Shown: positions 52,321 to 61,212 of the stretch, piece by piece | Position numbering within the stretch: the first letter of the stretch is position 1 | How the letters are laid out: the number at the start of each line of letters is the position of its first letter | Assembly: GCF_001611675.1 (NCBI RefSeq) | Contig: NZ_CP014766.1 | Span: 4,402,001 to 4,466,000 of the forward strand | Reading direction: 5' to 3' | Length of the DNA stretch: 64,000 bases | From: Pontibacter akesuensis | GTDB taxonomy: Bacteria; Bacteroidota; Bacteroidia; Cytophagales; Hymenobacteraceae | The notes under the pieces: generated by a model | The model's input: only the letters and a program-made list of their open reading frames with translations | Database searches by the model: none | Told to the model about the DNA's origin: nothing | Translations under genes and position numbers: made by a program

Positions 52321-52683
52321 TTAATAACTGTCTGAAGCGAGCATTACCAGCGTGCAGTGGTGCAGTGTTTCAATGTTTGCGTCCTCAGCCAGCTGCTCCA
52401 GTTCCCGGTTCTCTGTACCCGGGTTGAAAATAATGCGCTTGGGCTTCAGGTTCAGAATATAATCATACCATACCGGCTGGTTTTGCGGCCCCACGTACAG
52501 CGTGAGCGTATCTACGTCTTCAATGGGCTGATTCTTATCAGTGATAATTTTTTTTCCGCCCACCACGGCGTTTTTAATTCCTACAGGCACCACCTCATGC
52601 CCATTGGCCTGCAGCCGGTGCACGGCCTTGTAGGCATAACGGGTTGGGTTATCGGAAGCACCCAATACAACGGTCTTTTTCAT
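52321..52683 (-). CDS. CoA-binding domain protein
   Basis: 120 residues, a single CoA_binding_2 Rossmann domain: TVVLGASDNPTRYAYKAVHR at the N-terminus, then GHEVVPVG and RIIFNPGTENRELEQLAE. Similar to YccU-type proteins. It binds CoA or a related nucleotide; no catalytic role is known. Single gene, transcribed leftward, sharing no neighbour's operon. Confidence 0.85.
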   Translation of the reverse strand: MKKTVVLGASDNPTRYAYKAVHRLQANGHEVVPVGIKNAVVGGKKIITDKNQPIEDVDTLTLYVGPQNQPVWYDYILNLKPKRIIFNPGTENRELEQLAEDANIETLHHCTLVMLASDSY

Positions 52684-52786
52684 ATCTATCGTTTGTCTTT
52701 CAGTTCAACATCATTCCCTTTGTTTTACTTCCGCACCACGCAAAAAGTTGGATGCCTATACTTGCCGCAGCACCCAAAGCTTATAA

Positions 52787-52822
52787 GAAAGCCCCACAGG
52801 GCTACTTCCTGTGGGGTTTTGG
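52787..52822. terminator. Bidirectional terminator
   Basis: About 12-bp stem AAGCCCCACAGG (52789-52800) with CCTGTGGGGTTT (52808-52819). On the minus strand it ends the FAD-protein gene whose stop is at 52853. Confidence 0.75.
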
Positions 52823-52852
52823 ATATTTAAAGTTGCACAACTTCAGCAGCAG

Positions 52853-54433
52853 TTATTTCGCCGCTACGCCAGCTTTCAAGGCCGCCATTTCGGCACAGCG
52901 CTCTCCATCCATAGCCGCCGAAACGATGCCGCCTGCATAGCCCGCTCCTTCGCCGCAAGGGAAGAATCGCTTTACCTGCACATGCTCCAGCGTCTCACGG
53001 TCGCGGGGGATACGGACAGGGGAGGAGGTGCGGCTTTCCACGCCCACAATTTGTGCCTCGTTGGTGAGATAGCCGCGCATTTTGTTGCCGAAAGCTTTGA
53101 AACCCTCGCGCAGGCGGTACGCTACCTCCTCCGGAAAAAGCTCGTTCATGTCCACCGAAACCAAGCCGGGTTGATATGATGTTTCGAGCAGGGCATTGCT
53201 CTTCCTGCGGCTGGTAAAATCCTGCAGCAACTGGGCAGGGGCTTTCTGGGTACCGCCCGCCATTTCACAGGCCTTCCGCTCCAGTTCCTGCTGCATCCGT
53301 AAGCCAGCCAGTGGACCATACTTGTCCAGTTCCATATCCTCCAGCTCAATGGCCACCACTATCCCTGAATTGGAGAAGCGCGAGTCGCGGCGGCTCGGTG
53401 ACATGCCGTTTACCACCACCTCGCCGGGCGCTGTGGCAGAAGGCACAATAAAGCCGCCGGGGCACATGCAGAACGAGAAGATACCGCGCTGCTTGTTGTT
53501 GTAATGCGTCTGGTGCACCAGGGCGTAAGATGATGCGGGCAAGTAGGGTCCGCGGTCCTCGCACTTATACTGGATGCTGTCGATGAGGCGCTGCTGGTGC
53601 TCCACGCGCACTCCCATGGCGAAAGGCTTTGCCTCAATGGTAATATCCTTCGCATGCAGCAGCTCGAATATATCGCGGGCACTGTGGCCGGTAGCCAGAA
53701 TCACAGATTCGCCGGTGTAAGTTTGCCCGTCGCGCGTTACTACACCGCGCATTTCACCGGCTTCCAGTATAAAATCAGAAACACGTTTATCAAACAACAC
53801 CTCACCGCCTGCCTTACGCACTGTTTCGCGAATGGCCTCGATGATCTTTGGCAGTTTGTTTGTACCGATGTGCGGGTGCGCGTCAAACAGAATATCGGGT
53901 GTAGCCCCGTGCTGCACGAATATCTCCAGGATGCGCTGCAAATCACCACGCTTTTTAGAGCGGGTATAGAGCTTTCCATCCGAATAGGTACCTGCGCCTC
54001 CCTCGCCAAAGCAGTAGTTGGAATCAGGGTTTACCGTGTGCTCCTTGTTGATAGCTGCCAGATCCCTGCGGCGGCTGCGCACATCTTTGCCTCGCTCCAG
54101 CACCACCGGCTTTAGCCCAAGCTCAATGCAGCGCAAGGCAGCAAAAAGGCCCGCCGGCCCGGCGCCCACAATTACTACCTGTTTGGCCTTGGTAACATCC
54201 GAGTAGGTATAAGTAGGGGAAACAATATCGGAAGGAGGAGAGTCGAGGTACACATCAGCCCGCACGCGCACCTGCGGCTGTCGGCCACGGGCATCGATGG
54301 AACGCTTCACACGGTGTAGAAACTTCACTTCCGATGGCTGCACCTTTGCGCTTTTCAAAATTTCTTGGTCCAGTTGCTGCGCATCAAACGCCACTTCCGG
54401 AGGGAGCAACAGCTCCAGTTCTTTCTTTCTCAT
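52853..54433 (-). CDS. FAD-dependent dehydrogenase-like protein (COG2509 type)
   Basis: 526 residues. The N-terminal 90 residues form a ferredoxin-like/RNA-binding-like extension (KFLHRVKRSIDARGRQPQVR), then the FAD motif VVIVGAGPAGLFAALRCIEL and SNYCFGEGGAGTYSDGKLYT, a hallmark of the COG2509 family, and VILATGHSARDIF. The C-terminal end has FPCGEGAGYAGGIVSAAMDG. Substrate unknown. Monocistronic. Confidence 0.85.
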   Translation of the reverse strand: MRKKELELLLPPEVAFDAQQLDQEILKSAKVQPSEVKFLHRVKRSIDARGRQPQVRVRADVYLDSPPSDIVSPTYTYSDVTKAKQVVIVGAGPAGLFAALRCIELGLKPVVLERGKDVRSRRRDLAAINKEHTVNPDSNYCFGEGGAGTYSDGKLYTRSKKRGDLQRILEIFVQHGATPDILFDAHPHIGTNKLPKIIEAIRETVRKAGGEVLFDKRVSDFILEAGEMRGVVTRDGQTYTGESVILATGHSARDIFELLHAKDITIEAKPFAMGVRVEHQQRLIDSIQYKCEDRGPYLPASSYALVHQTHYNNKQRGIFSFCMCPGGFIVPSATAPGEVVVNGMSPSRRDSRFSNSGIVVAIELEDMELDKYGPLAGLRMQQELERKACEMAGGTQKAPAQLLQDFTSRRKSNALLETSYQPGLVSVDMNELFPEEVAYRLREGFKAFGNKMRGYLTNEAQIVGVESRTSSPVRIPRDRETLEHVQVKRFFPCGEGAGYAGGIVSAAMDGERCAEMAALKAGVAAK

Positions 54434-54683
54434 TTACAACAGGTAAGGTAGTTAACCTTAAACTTTTTAATTAATCTTTATTAAATGATCGCTAAGCGAC
54501 ACTTGCTACCAGCTAATTATAACAAAGCAGAGGGGCAGGGAATTCAATCAGGCAAGTATAAAATCAGCACTGGATGCACCAAGTATGGCAGGTTCAAAGG
54601 ATGATGAATCAGAAAGTACTTAAACTAGCCCTTCACTCCAACCATTAAATAAAGCAACGAATAATGACCAACGGTTAATGAAA

Positions 54684-55649
54684 CTATATCTCGTCGTTCA
54701 GCACCTTGTCTACCCAACCTTTGCCCCATTCCTCTAGCTCCTGCTCATTCCACAGCTCCGGGTAGAAAATTCGCTTCTGGAAACGCGGCGGCAGGTATTT
54801 CTGCCAGTTCGTTCCGCCGGTGGCGGCAATTATCTCCGGGTCGCGCTGCAGGTAACGCACAGCTGACTTGTAGTGCATCAAAGGCCAGTTCACGTTGACA
54901 TTGCTGTCCAGGTCGCGCAGGGCCTCTTTCAATTTTGGGTTCTGCTGTGCCTCCTCCGGCAGGCGCTTGTACACGTGCCACACATTTTTATCAGCGTATT
55001 CGCGTGCGAATTCGATGAGCTGAGCAGTATACTTCTGCTCAAACTGAAGCAGGGTGAGTGTTTTGGTACCGGAGGCTACCTCGGTGGCACCTTCTTTCCA
55101 GTAAATGCAGCCAATCATCTCCTCGTGCGTGCTCTCCAGGCCCAAGACCGCCCGCTTGGCTTTATCCACCAGGTTGCGCAGGTCCGTGGAGGCAATCTCG
55201 ATCATGCGGTACTGCACCGACTGAAAACCAGAAGCCGGCATCAGCGCCATCCTGAAATTCAGGAACTGCTTGGGATCCATACCGTCCACCATCACATCAA
55301 ACGAGTTAATCAGGTTATCGAAGTAGCGGTTAATTCGCTTCAAGCGGCGCATGAACCATTCCGGCGTAATGTCCTTGTCTTCACCTATTTGCTTATACTC
55401 TTCCAGGCAAAGCTTAAAGTACAATTCAGTTATCTGGTGGTACATGATGAAGATCTTCTCATCCGGAATATTGGTGCGCGGGTTTTGCAGGCTTAGGAGC
55501 GTATCGAGGTGAATATAATCCCAATAGGAGAGAAAGCTGGTATGGTACAGCCCCTCCAGGTAAGCCGCCAGGTCCTGGCCCAAAGGCACGTATTTTTCCT
55601 CCAGCCGCTTCAGCTGTTCCAGCACTTCCGGTTTAAATGAATGCTCCAT
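54684..55649 (-). CDS. kynA: Tryptophan 2,3-dioxygenase
   Basis: 321 residues from 55649. The start is preferred over the ATG at 55676 because a -7 box (TAATTTTG, 55679-55686) lies only 3 bp upstream of the latter. The haem-His motif is in IMYHQITELYFKL, the substrate segment in PASGFQSVQYRMIEIAS, and TNIPDEKIF and TGGTNWQKYLPP also match the family. It opens the indole ring of Trp to give N-formylkynurenine. No other kynurenine-pathway gene is in the window. Confidence 0.93.
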   Translation of the reverse strand: MEHSFKPEVLEQLKRLEEKYVPLGQDLAAYLEGLYHTSFLSYWDYIHLDTLLSLQNPRTNIPDEKIFIMYHQITELYFKLCLEEYKQIGEDKDITPEWFMRRLKRINRYFDNLINSFDVMVDGMDPKQFLNFRMALMPASGFQSVQYRMIEIASTDLRNLVDKAKRAVLGLESTHEEMIGCIYWKEGATEVASGTKTLTLLQFEQKYTAQLIEFAREYADKNVWHVYKRLPEEAQQNPKLKEALRDLDSNVNVNWPLMHYKSAVRYLQRDPEIIAATGGTNWQKYLPPRFQKRIFYPELWNEQELEEWGKGWVDKVLNDEI

Positions 55650-55678
55650 GAGGTAAGGTTTTGCGTTAGGTGACACGG

Positions 55679-55686
55679 CAAAATTA
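55679..55686 (-). promoter_or_regulatory. -7 promoter element of kynA
   Basis: TAATTTTG on the minus strand matches TAnnTTTG; a CTG lies at the expected -33 position 19 bp upstream. It decides the start of kynA at 55649. Confidence 0.5.
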
Positions 55687-55900
55687 CTAAAACATTTAAA
55701 GCTGGCAGCATGCGCCTACTTTTATACTTCCCGATTGTCTGCTAAAGGTTTACGGCAAATACAAGTATAAATTAACTGGCTGCTCCCATTTTGGCCATAG
55801 CTTAATGGAGGCAAGGGGCTGTTTAGTAGACAGATTCATAGTGTTAGTAGAAATAAAGCTTATTTAACCCCGGAATAGCGCAAAACTGCTAGTTTATTCC

Positions 55901-55908
55901 TAAATTTG
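55901..55908 (+). promoter_or_regulatory. -7 promoter element of the sdaAB gene
   Basis: TAAATTTG matches TAnnTTTG exactly, about 22 bp before the ATG at 55930. It overlaps a possible TTG start at 55906, so the ATG is the better start. No clear -33 TTG at 19-bp spacing. Confidence 0.5.
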
Positions 55909-55929
55909 GTTTTTACGATATTGGAGAGT

Positions 55930-56607
55930 ATGGCTGAGAAAAGCAGCGTTTTTGATATGATTGGGCCGGTAATGATAGGGCCATCCAGTTCACATACAGC
56001 AGGAGTAGTACGCATTGCCCGGGCAGCTATTCGCATACTTGGGGCTGCGCCGGAAGAAGCAATCATCACCTTCTATAATTCCTTTGCCCGCACCTACGAA
56101 GGCCACGGCAGTGACCGCGCCATTGTAGCCGGCCTTTTGGATTTTAAAACAGATGACAAGCGCATCAAAGATGCCTTTGACCATGCCGCCGAGCGGGGCA
56201 TGAAGTATACCTTCAAGTCAGTTGGCAACGCCTCTACCATGCACCCGAACACCATTAAGGTGAATCTGAAGGCAGGGGAAAGAGCAGTGGAGGTAATCGG
56301 GCAGAGCCGTGGCGGCGGCGTGATCAGCATAGTGGAGGTAGACGGTTTTACGGCCAGTTTCTCCGCCACGCTCCATACGCTGATCATAGATGCTAAAGAT
56401 ACCAAAGGAAGTATAGCCTTCATCGCCTCTGTGCTGGCGCACGACGACTGTAATATCGCCACGATGAGTGTGTCGCGCAAAGGCAAGAACGACCGCGCCA
56501 GGCAGTTTATCGAGATGGACTCTGGAATAAAGCCTATTACGCTGGAGTACCTGAAGCAACTGCCTTGGGTGCAACATGTGATCTACATCCCAAATATTGA
56601 CCTGTAA
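55930..56607 (+). CDS. sdaAB: L-serine dehydratase, beta subunit
   Basis: 225 residues. Conserved SDH-beta segments are FDMIGPVMIGPSSSHTAG, then YEGHGSDRAIVAGLL and SRGGGVISIVEVDGF. The C-terminal third is an ACT-like regulatory domain (HTLIIDAKDTKGSIAFIASV). The alpha subunit, which holds the [4Fe-4S] cluster, is not in the window and should be encoded elsewhere. It is 12 bp before the TolC-like gene, so it heads a four-gene cluster. Confidence 0.9.
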   Translation: MAEKSSVFDMIGPVMIGPSSSHTAGVVRIARAAIRILGAAPEEAIITFYNSFARTYEGHGSDRAIVAGLLDFKTDDKRIKDAFDHAAERGMKYTFKSVGNASTMHPNTIKVNLKAGERAVEVIGQSRGGGVISIVEVDGFTASFSATLHTLIIDAKDTKGSIAFIASVLAHDDCNIATMSVSRKGKNDRARQFIEMDSGIKPITLEYLKQLPWVQHVIYIPNIDL

Positions 56608-56619
56608 TAGAATAGCACT

Positions 56620-58083
56620 ATGAAAAAATTACCTAAAAGTCTCTTACTGGCAGCCTTGGGGCTTTCGCTGGCTGGGGCGCCTGACGCTTTTGCGCAGAAA
56701 GAACCAAGCGGCGACAATATCTGGACCCTACAGGAAGCCGTTGCGTATGCCAGTGCCAATAACCTGCAGGTGAGACGCAACCTGCTAAGCAAGGGCCTGG
56801 CTCAGACAGACCTGAACCAGGCAAGATTTGGAAGATTACCCTCCATTAACGGCGGCTCTTCTTACAACTTCAACTACGGTACCTACGTCGATCCAACTAC
56901 CTCGGAGCTTCGTTCAGAGCAAAGCCGTACAAATAACTTTCAGTTGAGCGCCTCTGTTCCGTTGTTCATGGGTTTTCAGCAGGTGAACGCCATCAAACAG
57001 AACGAACTGGAGTTACAGGCAGTGGAGCAGGAGGTGCAATCCGCCCAGAACGACATCACCATTCAGATAGTAACTGCTTACCTGAACATATTATTCGCCG
57101 ACGAACTGATCAAGATCTCCCAGCAAACACGCGATCTTACCCAGCAGCAACTCAAACGCACGACCATACTTTTTGACGCGGGCAGTGTGGCAGAAAATGC
57201 GGTACTGGACCTGGAGTCGCAGTTGGCGGCAGATGACCTGGAACTTATCAATGCAGAGAACCAGCGCGATATCTCGCGTCTTGGGCTGATGCAGCTGCTG
57301 AACATTCCTACCTCACAGGAGTTTCAGATAGAAGTACCCGAAATTCCTGAACCGGACGAAAATCCCGTAGTGCTGACAGGCGAGGAGGTGTATGGCGTGG
57401 CCGTGGAAACGCTTCCGGCTATCAAAGCGGCTGACCTGCGCGTGCTAAGCGCTGAAAAAGCGTTGGACGTTGCCCGGGGTGGCTATTATCCGCGGCTGTC
57501 CATGTTCGGGGGCTTAAACACCTTTTATTCCAGTGCCCGTGATTTCCGCTTTCCGGAGCAGGGAGCGCTGCAGGCAACTCCAATCGGCTTTACAGACTCA
57601 GAAGGTAAAAACCCATTTATCGTTTACACGCCCACTACCACCTTTAGAAGAGAAACCTACGGTTACATCGATCAGCTAAAGGATGGCGTGGGTAAAAACT
57701 TCGGCTTTTCGCTGCAGGTGCCTATCCTGAACGGACTGCAGGTACGCAGCAATGTGCAGCGTGCCAAACTGCAGCAGCAGGACGCCCAGATCACAGCCGA
57801 TATTGCCCGCAACAACCTGCGCCAGACAATTGAGCAGGCATACGTGGATGCCATTGCCGCCCAGCGCCGCTACGTTGCCGCTAAAGAGCAACTGCGTGCT
57901 GCTGAAAAAAACTATGGCAATGCCCGCCTGCGCTTAGATGCTGGCGTGATCAATACAGTAGATTTCAACATCATCGCCAACAGCTACCGTGCTGCGCAGT
58001 CGAACCTGCTACAGGCGAAGTATGAGTACACTTTCAAACAAAAGGTTCTGGACTTCTACCAGGGCGAAGACATCTCTTTCTAA
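56620..58083 (+). CDS. TolC-family outer-membrane efflux channel
   Basis: 487 residues with a signal peptide (LLAALGLSLAGAPDAFAQ). The OEP pattern is visible: WTLQEAVAYASANNLQVRRN in the first half and long Gln/Ala-rich helices with a conserved RLDAGVINTVDFNIIANSYR near the end. It is the second gene of sdaAB-tolC-adaptor-gpsA with gaps of 12, 6 and 4 bp. No RND pump or ABC permease follows, so its inner-membrane partner must be elsewhere. Confidence 0.92.
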   Translation: MKKLPKSLLLAALGLSLAGAPDAFAQKEPSGDNIWTLQEAVAYASANNLQVRRNLLSKGLAQTDLNQARFGRLPSINGGSSYNFNYGTYVDPTTSELRSEQSRTNNFQLSASVPLFMGFQQVNAIKQNELELQAVEQEVQSAQNDITIQIVTAYLNILFADELIKISQQTRDLTQQQLKRTTILFDAGSVAENAVLDLESQLAADDLELINAENQRDISRLGLMQLLNIPTSQEFQIEVPEIPEPDENPVVLTGEEVYGVAVETLPAIKAADLRVLSAEKALDVARGGYYPRLSMFGGLNTFYSSARDFRFPEQGALQATPIGFTDSEGKNPFIVYTPTTTFRRETYGYIDQLKDGVGKNFGFSLQVPILNGLQVRSNVQRAKLQQQDAQITADIARNNLRQTIEQAYVDAIAAQRRYVAAKEQLRAAEKNYGNARLRLDAGVINTVDFNIIANSYRAAQSNLLQAKYEYTFKQKVLDFYQGEDISF

Positions 58084-58089
58084 GAAACT

Positions 58090-59490
58090 ATGGCTAAGAA
58101 AAAATCAAGACTGATTCCCATCCTGATCGGCGTACTTGTACTGGTAATTGTTGGTGTAATCGTAGCCAAAAAAGCTGGCTGGATAGGCCAGGAAGAAGGA
58201 ACAGAAGTGGTGCTGGCAGAGGCTAAACTGACAGATATTGTAGAGAAAGTAAGCGCATCGGGTAAAATACAGCCGGAGACGGAAGTAAAGATAAGCCCGG
58301 ACGTATCGGGTGAGATCATTGAGCTGAACGTAGAGGAAGGTGACTCTGTAGTTCAGGGCCAACTGCTGCTCCGCATTCGCCCCGACAATTACCAGTCGAT
58401 GGTGGATGCACAGCAAGCATCGGTGAACACCATGCGTGCCAACCAGGCGCAGGCGCGTGCGCGACTGACGCAGGCACAGGCGAACTTCTCGCAGTCGGAG
58501 CAGAACTACAACCGCAACAAGGAGCTGTTTGAGAAAAAAGTGATTTCGCAGGCAGAGTGGCAGCAGATACAGGCCGACTACCTTGCCGCCAAATCAGAGG
58601 TGGAATCGGCTCGCCAGAGTGTAAGAGCGTCAGAGTTCAATGTTCAAAATGCACAGGCCTCTTTGAAGGATGCCCGCGAAAACCTGAACAAAACAACCAT
58701 CTATGCTCCTGTCAGCGGTATAGTTTCCAAATTAAACGTGGAGCAGGGCGAGCGCGTAGTAGGAACTTCGCAGATGGCCGGTACTGAGATCATGAGCATC
58801 GCCAACCTGAACAAAATGGAGGTGCGCGTGAATGTAAATGAGAACGACATCATCCGCGTAGGCCTCGGCGATTCAGTTATCGTAGAGGTAGACTCCTATG
58901 CCAGCCGCGACGAAAAGTTTAAAGGCGTGGTCACCTCTATTGCCAACACAGCAAAAGACGCTACCACCTTAGAGGCTGTAACGGAATTTGAAGTGCGCAT
59001 CCGCCTGCTAAACGATTCGTACAGCCATCTGCGTGAGAAAACAAGCCGCCCTTTCCGTCCTGGTATGACAGCTTCTGTGGATATTCTGACTGAGCGAAAG
59101 TCAAATGTTTTATCTGTACCTTTGTCGGCCGTAACAACACGTTCTGCTAACAAGGCCGGTGGTGAAAAGCCGGAGGAGGGTGAGCAGGAGGAGGAAAACC
59201 AGAACCAGGCAACGAGCCAGAACCAGGAGGCAGCTCAGGTGAAGGTGGAGGAAGTGGTGTTTACCTATGATGAAGCTACCAACACGGTTAAAAGCGTAAA
59301 AGTAAAAACAGGCATCAGTGATTTTGACAACATCGAGATTATCAGCGGCCTGAACAAAGGACAGAAAATAGTGGCAGGACCGTTTAGGGCAGTGTCCAAG
59401 ACATTGGAAGACGGAGCCAAGGTAGCTGTAAAAGACGAGAAATCGTTGAACAAGCAGGCCATTGCCGCAGACACTCAAGAAGAAGATTAG
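58090..59490 (+). CDS. Periplasmic adaptor (MacA/HlyD-like)
   Basis: 466 residues. An N-terminal membrane anchor (LIPILIGVLVLVIVGVIVAK), a barrel-sandwich hybrid half (VKISPDVSGEIIELNVEEGD), a coiled-coil hairpin (about 110-200), and beta-barrel domain follow. Between them and the last domain (about 365-395) is a Glu/Gln/Asn-rich acidic insertion (GGEKPEEGEQEEENQNQ...). The pattern is closest to MacA-type adaptors, which pair with an ABC permease; none is adjacent. It is 6 bp after the TolC-like gene. Confidence 0.9.
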   Translation: MAKKKSRLIPILIGVLVLVIVGVIVAKKAGWIGQEEGTEVVLAEAKLTDIVEKVSASGKIQPETEVKISPDVSGEIIELNVEEGDSVVQGQLLLRIRPDNYQSMVDAQQASVNTMRANQAQARARLTQAQANFSQSEQNYNRNKELFEKKVISQAEWQQIQADYLAAKSEVESARQSVRASEFNVQNAQASLKDARENLNKTTIYAPVSGIVSKLNVEQGERVVGTSQMAGTEIMSIANLNKMEVRVNVNENDIIRVGLGDSVIVEVDSYASRDEKFKGVVTSIANTAKDATTLEAVTEFEVRIRLLNDSYSHLREKTSRPFRPGMTASVDILTERKSNVLSVPLSAVTTRSANKAGGEKPEEGEQEEENQNQATSQNQEAAQVKVEEVVFTYDEATNTVKSVKVKTGISDFDNIEIISGLNKGQKIVAGPFRAVSKTLEDGAKVAVKDEKSLNKQAIAADTQEED

Positions 59491-59494
59491 CGTA

Positions 59495-60484
59495 TTGGAA
59501 AAAGTAGCCGTATTGGGAGGGGGAAGCTGGGCGACAGCCCTTGTAAAGATCCTCTCTGAAAATAAAGCAGAAGTAAATTGGTGGATGCGCAATAGAAACG
59601 ATGTGCAGCACCTGAAAGAATACAGGCATAACCCCCGTTACCTAAGCCAGGTATCGTTTGATTTAAAGTATGTGCTTCCCTCCGATGATATCAAGGCTGT
59701 AGTGGCCGCTTCGGATTGGGTAATTCTAGCAGTGCCAGCCGCATTTGTGCAGCTGGCACTTGCCGATTTACCGGAGGACGCTTTCCACGGCAAGGTGCTG
59801 ATCTCGGCCATCAAAGGTATGATTCCCAAGGAGAACATACTGATTACTGATTTCATGGAGCGCAAGTACCATGTACCGAATTCGCATCAGCTTATTATTG
59901 CCGGTCCTTGCCATGCTGAGGAAGTAGCCTTAGAAAAGCAGTCGTACCTCACCATCGGCTCTCACGACATGCCTACGGCCGAACGCTTCTGTGAACTGCT
60001 GCGCAACCGCTATGTGAAAGCGAACCCGCTCGACGACCTGGATGGCATAGAATATTGCGCGGTGATAAAGAACGTGATCGCCCTGGCCTGCGGCATTGCC
60101 CGTGGCCTGAACTATGGCGATAACTTTCAGGCGGTGCTGGTATCAAACGCCATGTTTGAGATCGAGCGCTTCCTGGATGGCATTATGCCCATTCACCGCG
60201 ATCTGAGCGGCTCCGCCTACCTGGGTGACCTTCTGGTAACAGCCTATTCACAGTTTAGCCGCAACCGTACTTTTGGCAACATGATAGGCCGTGGCTATAC
60301 CGTAAAATCTGCCCAGGTGGAAATGAACATGGTGGCCGAAGGGTATTATGCCGTTCAAAGCATCCACCAGCTCAATCAGAAACTACAGGTGGATATGCCC
60401 ATTACCAAGGCCGTTTACCACGTTTTATATGAGCGAATTTCGCCAACCATGGAGTTTGAGATTCTTAAAGATAAATTAAGATAA
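59495..60484 (+). CDS. gpsA: NAD(P)H-dependent glycerol-3-phosphate dehydrogenase
   Basis: 329 residues from a TTG at 59495. The start is chosen because MEKVAVLGGGSWATAL is the family N-terminus; an ATG at 59462 would overlap the adaptor stop. It has the NAD motif GGGSWATAL, and the catalytic Lys lies in EYCAVIKNVIALACG, with GLNYGDN next. It makes glycerol-3-phosphate for phospholipid synthesis. It is the last of the tight plus-strand cluster; the 4-bp gap to the adaptor stop supports cotranscription. Confidence 0.93.
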   Translation: MEKVAVLGGGSWATALVKILSENKAEVNWWMRNRNDVQHLKEYRHNPRYLSQVSFDLKYVLPSDDIKAVVAASDWVILAVPAAFVQLALADLPEDAFHGKVLISAIKGMIPKENILITDFMERKYHVPNSHQLIIAGPCHAEEVALEKQSYLTIGSHDMPTAERFCELLRNRYVKANPLDDLDGIEYCAVIKNVIALACGIARGLNYGDNFQAVLVSNAMFEIERFLDGIMPIHRDLSGSAYLGDLLVTAYSQFSRNRTFGNMIGRGYTVKSAQVEMNMVAEGYYAVQSIHQLNQKLQVDMPITKAVYHVLYERISPTMEFEILKDKLR

Positions 60485-60505
60485 AGAAGCCTTAATCATT
60501 AATCT

Positions 60506-60540
60506 AAAAAAGCATACTCACTTCAGGTATGCTTTTTTTA
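60506..60540. terminator. Bidirectional terminator
   Basis: 12-bp perfect stem AAAAAAGCATAC (60506-60517) with GTATGCTTTTTT (60527-60538). It ends both the gpsA cluster and, read leftward, the convergent membrane-protein gene. Confidence 0.85.
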
Positions 60541-61044
60541 TAGTTCCGATTTTTTCAACACTTTGTCGCCGAGTGCGCGGTAAAAAGCCATGATGGTGAT
60601 GGCTATCGACAAAAGCATGCCGTAGGTTACGAAAAGCAATTTATACTCTGCTAGCGGAACAAAATAAGAGCCGCTGAGCTCTAGTAGCAGTATCAGGATA
60701 AAGGAGGTGCTAACGCCTGTAAGTGAAAGGATAAAGGCACGAAACAGCGAAAGGGACGGCAACCTGTCAATCAGTGTCTGGCTTTTAAGGTGCCAGTGCA
60801 GCGGAAGCACCTTGTTTTCATCCAGCGCTTTGCGCGTACTGCGCGTTACAAGGTAGCTGGTGAAGAACCCGGAAACGATGCTGTAAGACACAAGGTCTGT
60901 CGAGATGCTGCGTTGCCCCCAGAGTGGCACCTCTACCGCATCGCCCCAGATCAGCTGCACCAACAGAAAACACACAACAGCGGAGGCGAGCACCAGTTTT
61001 ACCGCCAGACCAATTAAAAACTTATAGTTAAGGCTTATTTTCAT
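60538..61044 (-). CDS. Membrane protein of unknown function
   Basis: 168 residues with four predicted membrane helices: FLIGLAVKLVLASAVVCFLL, SYSIVSGFFTSYLV, FILSLTGVSTSFILILLLEL and LFVTYGMLLSIAITIMAFY. Between helices 2 and 3 is a basic cytoplasmic loop. I do not recognise a family. It stands alone between the gpsA cluster and the acyltransferase. Confidence 0.6.
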   Translation of the reverse strand: MKISLNYKFLIGLAVKLVLASAVVCFLLVQLIWGDAVEVPLWGQRSISTDLVSYSIVSGFFTSYLVTRSTRKALDENKVLPLHWHLKSQTLIDRLPSLSLFRAFILSLTGVSTSFILILLLELSGSYFVPLAEYKLLFVTYGMLLSIAITIMAFYRALGDKVLKKSEL

Positions 61045-61212
61045 GAGTTCCTTCGCTGCCTATGTAAAGTATACTGCTATTCAACCGTTGAGGTCTGAAA
61101 CATCCTTTCAAAGGCGAATGGTTGTTTGGCAGGAATAAGTCAAATCTATACTTTTACCATCTGCCTGGCTGGCGACTTGAGCACCAGGCGTAGGCATGTT
61201 TTCCCTTTATAC

